Below are positions 60,465 through 64,000 of a stretch of DNA of 64,000 bases, one piece after another. The stretch is from JAKPQE01 sp041397845 (GTDB taxonomy: Bacteria > Pseudomonadota > Alphaproteobacteria > Rhizobiales > JAKPQE01). The position numbers and the translations under genes are program-made. Under the pieces are notes generated by a model. It was not told the DNA's origin. It searched no databases and saw only the letters and a program-made list of their open reading frames with translations. The DNA lies in the NCBI GenBank assembly GCA_041397845.1, contig JAWKVW010000007.1, positions 62,001 to 126,000 on the forward strand, read 5' to 3'. Numbering within the stretch: the first letter of the stretch is position 1; the number at the start of each line of letters is the position of its first letter.

Positions 60465-61783
60465 TTCGGCAGATAGCGGTCGCGAACCTCGGATACCGCG
60501 TTGGCGTGCGAGCTGAAGCCTTCATAGTCGGCAAGCAGCCTGGCGTTGCGGGCGAGTTCCGGATAGGCGCCGGCGGTGACATAGCCGACCGAGGAGCGCT
60601 TCATGAAATCGGTGACCGACAGCGGCCCGAAGGAGCGGGCCCAGCGGCTCGTCGGCAAGACGGCGTTCGGGCCGAGCACGAAGTTGGCAAGGGTCACGGG
60701 CGTGTGCGGCCCCATCAGCACCTCGGCGGCCTCGGTGATGCGGCCGAGATGGGCGAACGGGTCGGTCGAGAGGATTTCGAGATGCTCGGGCGCGTAGGCG
60801 TTGACGAAGGCATAGCTCTCCTCGAGCGAGCCGGTGAGGATGATGCCGCCACGCGGGCCGCAGAGCACGGCGCTCGAAAACTCGACGCGCTGTTCGGTCA
60901 TGCGCGTCCAGTGCTCGGGGATGGCGCGCAGCGCTTCCTCGGCGACGCGGCGGCTGTGGGTGACGAGGAAGGCCGATGAGTCGGGACCATGTTCGGCCTC
61001 GATCAGCAGGTCGAGCGCGGCAAGGCCGCCGTCGATGGTGTCGTCGGCGAAGATGATTGCCTCGGAGGGGCCAGCCGGCAGGCCGGTGTCGATGACATGT
61101 GACAGGAGGCTTTTGGCGGCGACGACGAAGGGGCTGCCGGGGCCGACGATCTTGACGGCGCGGCGCACCGTCCCGGTGCCATAGGCGACGGCGGCGACGG
61201 CCTGGGCGCCGCCGCACTTGTAGACGGTCTCGACACCGGCGATGCGGGCGGCAACGAGCGTTGCCGCATCGACGCCGCCTTCGGCGGTCGGCGGGGTGAC
61301 GATCGAGATTTCCGGCACACCGGCCACAACCGCCGGCACAGCCGTCATCATGGTCACGGAGGGAAAGGCGCCCTTGCCGCGCGGCACGTAGAGCGCAACC
61401 GAGGAAATCGGCGTGAAGCGGTCGCCGGCGAAGGCGCCGGGCCGGATTTCCTTCAGCCACATCGGCTCGGGCCGCTGTTCCTCATGGAAGCGGCGGATAT
61501 TGCCGATGGCAAAACGAATCGCCTCGATGACATCCGGCTCGACGACCCGAAACGCGGCCTCGAACTCTTCCTCGGATGCCTGAATGGCGCCGGGCGCGAC
61601 CTCGGCCCTGTCGAACTCCCGGGCGAAGCGAACGAGGGCGGCGTCGCCCTCGGCGCGCACGGCATCGACGATCGGGCGGACCTTCTCGATGAAGCCGGAA
61701 AGCTCGGTTTCGGCGCGGCGGGTCAGGGCGGCGCGGGCGGCTTCGTCAAGCTTTCCGAAATCGTGGAAACTCACTGCGGACAT
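60461..61783 (-). CDS. Histidinol-dehydrogenase-family enzyme, atypical zinc site
   Basis: 440 residues of the HisD family, NAD-linked alcohol to acid oxidation. Conserved: SSVALYVPRGKGAFPSV, CGGAQAVAAVAYGTGT, GPGSPFVVAAK, AEHGPDSSAFLV, YAPEHLEI (Glu333 His334, general acid/base). By alignment to E. coli HisD from memory the zinc ligands Gln259/His262/Asp360/His419 correspond to Glu262, His265, Asn367 and His426, so two are changed, and the NH of GTNHVLPT is NA. It is therefore unlikely to be the biosynthetic HisD; HpsN-type sulfopropanediol dehydrogenase is one relative. Not near his genes. Confidence 0.83.
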   Translation of the reverse strand: MSAVSFHDFGKLDEAARAALTRRAETELSGFIEKVRPIVDAVRAEGDAALVRFAREFDRAEVAPGAIQASEEEFEAAFRVVEPDVIEAIRFAIGNIRRFHEEQRPEPMWLKEIRPGAFAGDRFTPISSVALYVPRGKGAFPSVTMMTAVPAVVAGVPEISIVTPPTAEGGVDAATLVAARIAGVETVYKCGGAQAVAAVAYGTGTVRRAVKIVGPGSPFVVAAKSLLSHVIDTGLPAGPSEAIIFADDTIDGGLAALDLLIEAEHGPDSSAFLVTHSRRVAEEALRAIPEHWTRMTEQRVEFSSAVLCGPRGGIILTGSLEESYAFVNAYAPEHLEILSTDPFAHLGRITEAAEVLMGPHTPVTLANFVLGPNAVLPTSRWARSFGPLSVTDFMKRSSVGYVTAGAYPELARNARLLADYEGFSSHANAVSEVRDRYLPK

Positions 61784-61866
61784 CTGGCGCGGCTCCTTGC
61801 GGCGGATTTTCCTGCCGACAGGAGGCACCCGGCGGACGCAGGCTGTCAATCGACCTAATGATGTTC

Positions 61867-62636
61867 TCAGATCGAGGCGAGATAGCCGCCGTCGACCGGG
61901 ATGCAGGCGCCGGTGACATAGGCCGAAGCAGCGGAGGCGAGAAACACCGAGACGCCGGCAAGATCATCGAGGGCGCCGAAGCGGGCAAGCGGGATCTTGC
62001 CGAGCATAGCCTGGCTCCAGCCCTCGTCGGCGTAGAAAACCTCGGTCATCGCGGTGCGGAAATAACCCGGCGCAATGGCGTTGACGCGGATGCCGAGGGG
62101 GGCCCACTCGGCGGCGAGGGCGCGGGTCATGCCGAGCAGGCCGGATTTCGACGAGCCATAGGGCACCGCCGTCGGCACGCCGACTTCCGACGTCAGCGAG
62201 CAGATATTGACAATGGCACCGCCCTGCCCGGTCGCCGTCATTGCCCTTGCGGCGCCCTGCGCACAGAAGAAGGCACCCTTCAGGTTGGTGTCGAGGATCC
62301 TGTCCCAAAGCTCTTCGTCGACCTCGAGCGAGGGGCGAACCTCCTCGGTGCCGGCATTGTTGACGAGGACATCGAGCCCGCCCATGGCCTCGGCCGCCGC
62401 CGCGATCACCGAGGCGATCTCGTCGAGGTCGCGGACATCGAGGGCAAAGGGTCGGCCACGCCGCCGGCCGACCGGATCGCCGCGACGGTGTCTTCGAGGT
62501 CGACGACATTACGGGCGGTGACGGCGACCCTTGCGCCGGCACCGGCAAGGGCAGAAGGGCAATCGCCCGGCCGATACCCGGCTGGCGCCGGTTACGCGCG
62601 GCGGCCAGTGAGATCAAAGAGCTTTGCGGTTTCCAT
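61867..62636 (-). pseudogene. Short-chain dehydrogenase/reductase, N-terminal frameshifts
   Basis: About 255 residues when repaired. The C-terminal two thirds are clean: DVLVNNAGTEEVRPSLEVDE, NLKGAFFCAQGAARAM, ICSLTSEVGVPTAVPYGSSK with the Ser-Tyr-Lys triad (YGSSK), RVNAIAPGYFRTAM, and GACIPVDGGYLASI. The start METAKLFDLTGRRA (62636) and the NAD motif region GASRGIGRAIALALA-like sequence are broken by at least three indels between 62440 and 62600. It is 83 bp upstream of the HisD-like gene, so it heads that operon. Confidence 0.82.
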
Positions 62637-62901
62637 GGCACCTTCCGCCGGCAGGTTGCGGCCACGAGTTTTCGCGCAGTCGCCACCGCGACCGCCCCGG
62701 CGCTGCCGCCTTTCGCGCCGGATGCAAGCTGCCGCCGGGCGAATGACCGGTGAGCACGATGTTGGCGCCGGGATTGGCCGCCTTCACGGCCTGGATAGAA
62801 TTTTGCGGCCAGACCGACTGTTCTGGAAAACCGGCAACTCCGGTAATTGTCTGAATATCTGTCCAGACATCCTGATCATTCGTGCCACGATAGAGAAGCA
62901 T
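62637..62901 (-). pseudogene. Lipase-like fragment (class 3 / DUF2974 type)
   Basis: MLLYRGTNDQDVWTDIQ and NIVLTGHSPGG preserve the RGTN and GHSxGG (nucleophile) signatures of secreted triacylglycerol lipase-like proteins. N-terminal and C-terminal parts are missing or out of frame, and the fragment runs into the SDR start. Decayed remnant. Confidence 0.55.
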
Positions 62902-63140
62902 GATCGTCCGGCAGGAAGACTGTCAACCGTTTTTGTTAAAGTATAGCGGCTGTGTAGAAGCCTGACGACTCATCAATTCGAATTGTATTATTTGGATCAA
63001 GGTCCAATATATGAGAATCAAAAAGATAAAATCGACGCGCCAATATTCTGGATTCCAGGAAGAAATCTTGTTTATAACCTTGATTATAAGAATCCATAGA
63101 AAGAATTGACAGAAATAACTCTTTTAGATATAGACATAAA
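62902..63140. other. AT-rich intergenic stretch
   Basis: Distinctly AT-rich sequence without a readable gene, between the lipase remnant and the last damaged gene. May hold the missing lipase N-terminus beyond recognition. Confidence 0.35.
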
Positions 63141-63853
63141 TCAGCCCTTACGAAATCCCATTTTCCAAGACTGTAAATGGGTCGCTATACTCCCGTCGCA
63201 CTCTTCTCCGCCAATAGGTTCCTTTGGGTTGCCCCACCACCCCAACACTCCTTCCACCTGTCCTTCGGTCACCTCCTCGTCGGTGACCTCGATGGTGACG
63301 GATTTCATGCGATAACCGGGCCGAAAGCCGCAGCGAGGTTCCACGGCTCGACACGCACCTCACCGTCTTCGGGTCGTCTATGTCGTGCTGAAGGTGACGA
63401 GCAGCGGATAGAGCTTCATGGGCACCACCGTCGGTTCCTGAGCCGCAGGCCGGCGCGAAACGCCGCCCGGCTCCATTGCCGCCCGGCCTTGCCGGTCGCC
63501 ACCTTGAGGCCAGGAGATCGGCAACGGCTTCCGGCCGTCTCCGACGGCTTGCGGAGCGCAAAGAGGAAACCTGCCGCCGCCGAGGTCGACGGTCACAGCC
63601 TCGCCGGTGAGCCGAAATGCTTGTCGGCGCCGCCCCAGCCGCCCGAAAAGATGTTCTTCCACCAACCGACGGCCATGACCGACGAGCCGACGCAGCCTGC
63701 CGTCCGGCGTCTCGACCCCGCCATGGTGATCTTCTTGTGCCAGGAGAAGCTGCTGAGCCACAAATTGAAGCCGATCCACGCCGGCGGGAAGACGAGCCAG
63801 GCGACCGCCACCGCCACGACCAGCCGCCGCCACCATGGAAACTTCAGGCCCAT
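63141..63853 (-). pseudogene. Membrane protein of unknown function, several frameshifts
   Basis: Start MGLKFPWWRRLVVAVAVAWL with a membrane helix to FPPAWIGFNLWLSSFSWHKK; then WWKNIFSGGWGGADKHFG, LTGEAVTVDLGGGRF, later MKLYPLLVTFSTT, DIDDPKTVR, and at the end GYRMKSVTIEVTDEEVTEGQ and LGWWGNPKEPIGGEE in three frames. I recall similar intact rhizobial proteins of about 230 residues, function unknown. At least four indels. Confidence 0.6.
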
Positions 63854-64000
63854 GCGCACGCCCTGCTCACCTTGCCACCGTTCCGGCCGGCATCCCTCCC
63901 GACCCGCATCCTTCGAATCGCCGCCCTGCAAGCACACGCGAGGATTGCCGAGAGTGGAACATTACACAAAAGTTAACGGTTTTAAACCGGACATTGTTGC

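Noticed and set aside
1..64000. tRNA and rRNA genes
   Set aside because: No GGTTCGAATCC-type T-arm with a matching acceptor stem and no rRNA landmark sequence was found on either strand by eye.

Overview
The window comes from a high-GC alphaproteobacterium, almost certainly of the order Hyphomicrobiales (Rhizobiales). This rests on gene order (labA-rpoZ-rsh-pyrE-DUF2062-acpS-lepB-rnc-era-recO-parC; smpB next to dapA; glyA-nrdR-ribD-ribE-ribH-nusB-thiL), an LdtR-type MarR regulator near an L,D-transpeptidase, Omp2-type porins, a rhizobial dispersed intergenic repeat and CtrA-like TTAA-N7-TTAA boxes. I cannot name the genus. No rRNA, tRNA, CRISPR array, prophage or intact insertion sequence was found.

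Layout. 1-6.0 kb (minus): one-carbon and riboflavin operon glyA-nrdR-ribD-ribE-ribH-nusB-thiL, preceded by a small DUF6898 gene. 6.2-9.2 kb: envelope locus with an L,D-transpeptidase, a secreted coiled-coil protein and ldtR. 9.4-13.4 kb (minus): valine/isobutyryl-CoA degradation (acyl-CoA dehydrogenase, hydroxyisobutyryl-CoA hydrolase, hydroxyisobutyrate dehydrogenase) interleaved with two small membrane proteins. 13.7-20.6 kb (plus): soluble two-PAS chemoreceptor, hemB, a LivH-like permease with a lipoprotein-like N-terminus, threonine ammonia-lyase, an RDD protein and Bpt leucyltransferase. 20.6-22.4 kb (minus): arfB, uracil-DNA glycosylase, NYN nuclease. 22.7-37.4 kb (plus): the core rpoZ-to-parC block, interrupted by a secreted protein and a cytochrome c peroxidase (minus) between era and recO, and by an AT-rich island with a decayed gene and a broken hemerythrin between recO and parC. 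37.5-42.5 kb: smpB, dapA, soluble lytic transglycosylase, alpha/beta hydrolase. 42.5-47.8 kb (minus): envelope cluster with a helix-hairpin-helix membrane protein, a 32-residue membrane peptide and two OmpA-domain proteins, one carrying BON-like repeats. 48-51 kb (minus): two tandem broken porins. 51.6-56.1 kb: UDP-glucose dehydrogenase, Asp/Asn beta-hydroxylase-family oxygenase, DUF1045 protein, C_GCAxxG_C_C protein and a PhnZ-like HD oxygenase. 56.2-62.6 kb (minus): a nitrate/sulfonate/taurine-type ABC importer behind an SDR, a divergent HisD-family dehydrogenase and an aminoglycoside-phosphotransferase-like kinase. 62.6-64 kb: degraded remnants.

Two points matter most. First, the 51-62 kb accessory block looks like an uncharacterised uptake-and-catabolism module: the HisD paralogue has two of the four classical zinc ligands replaced and is translationally coupled to a kinase, while the PhnZ-like protein keeps its di-iron ligands but lacks the Tyr/Glu pair that PhnZ uses for substrate gating. 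Second, frameshifts are concentrated in five clusters (9.4-11.8, 31.5-34.9, 43.6-45.5, 48-51 and 61.9-63.9 kb) and hit conserved genes such as recO. Many are probably consensus indels rather than true pseudogenes, so the pseudogene calls there are provisional.
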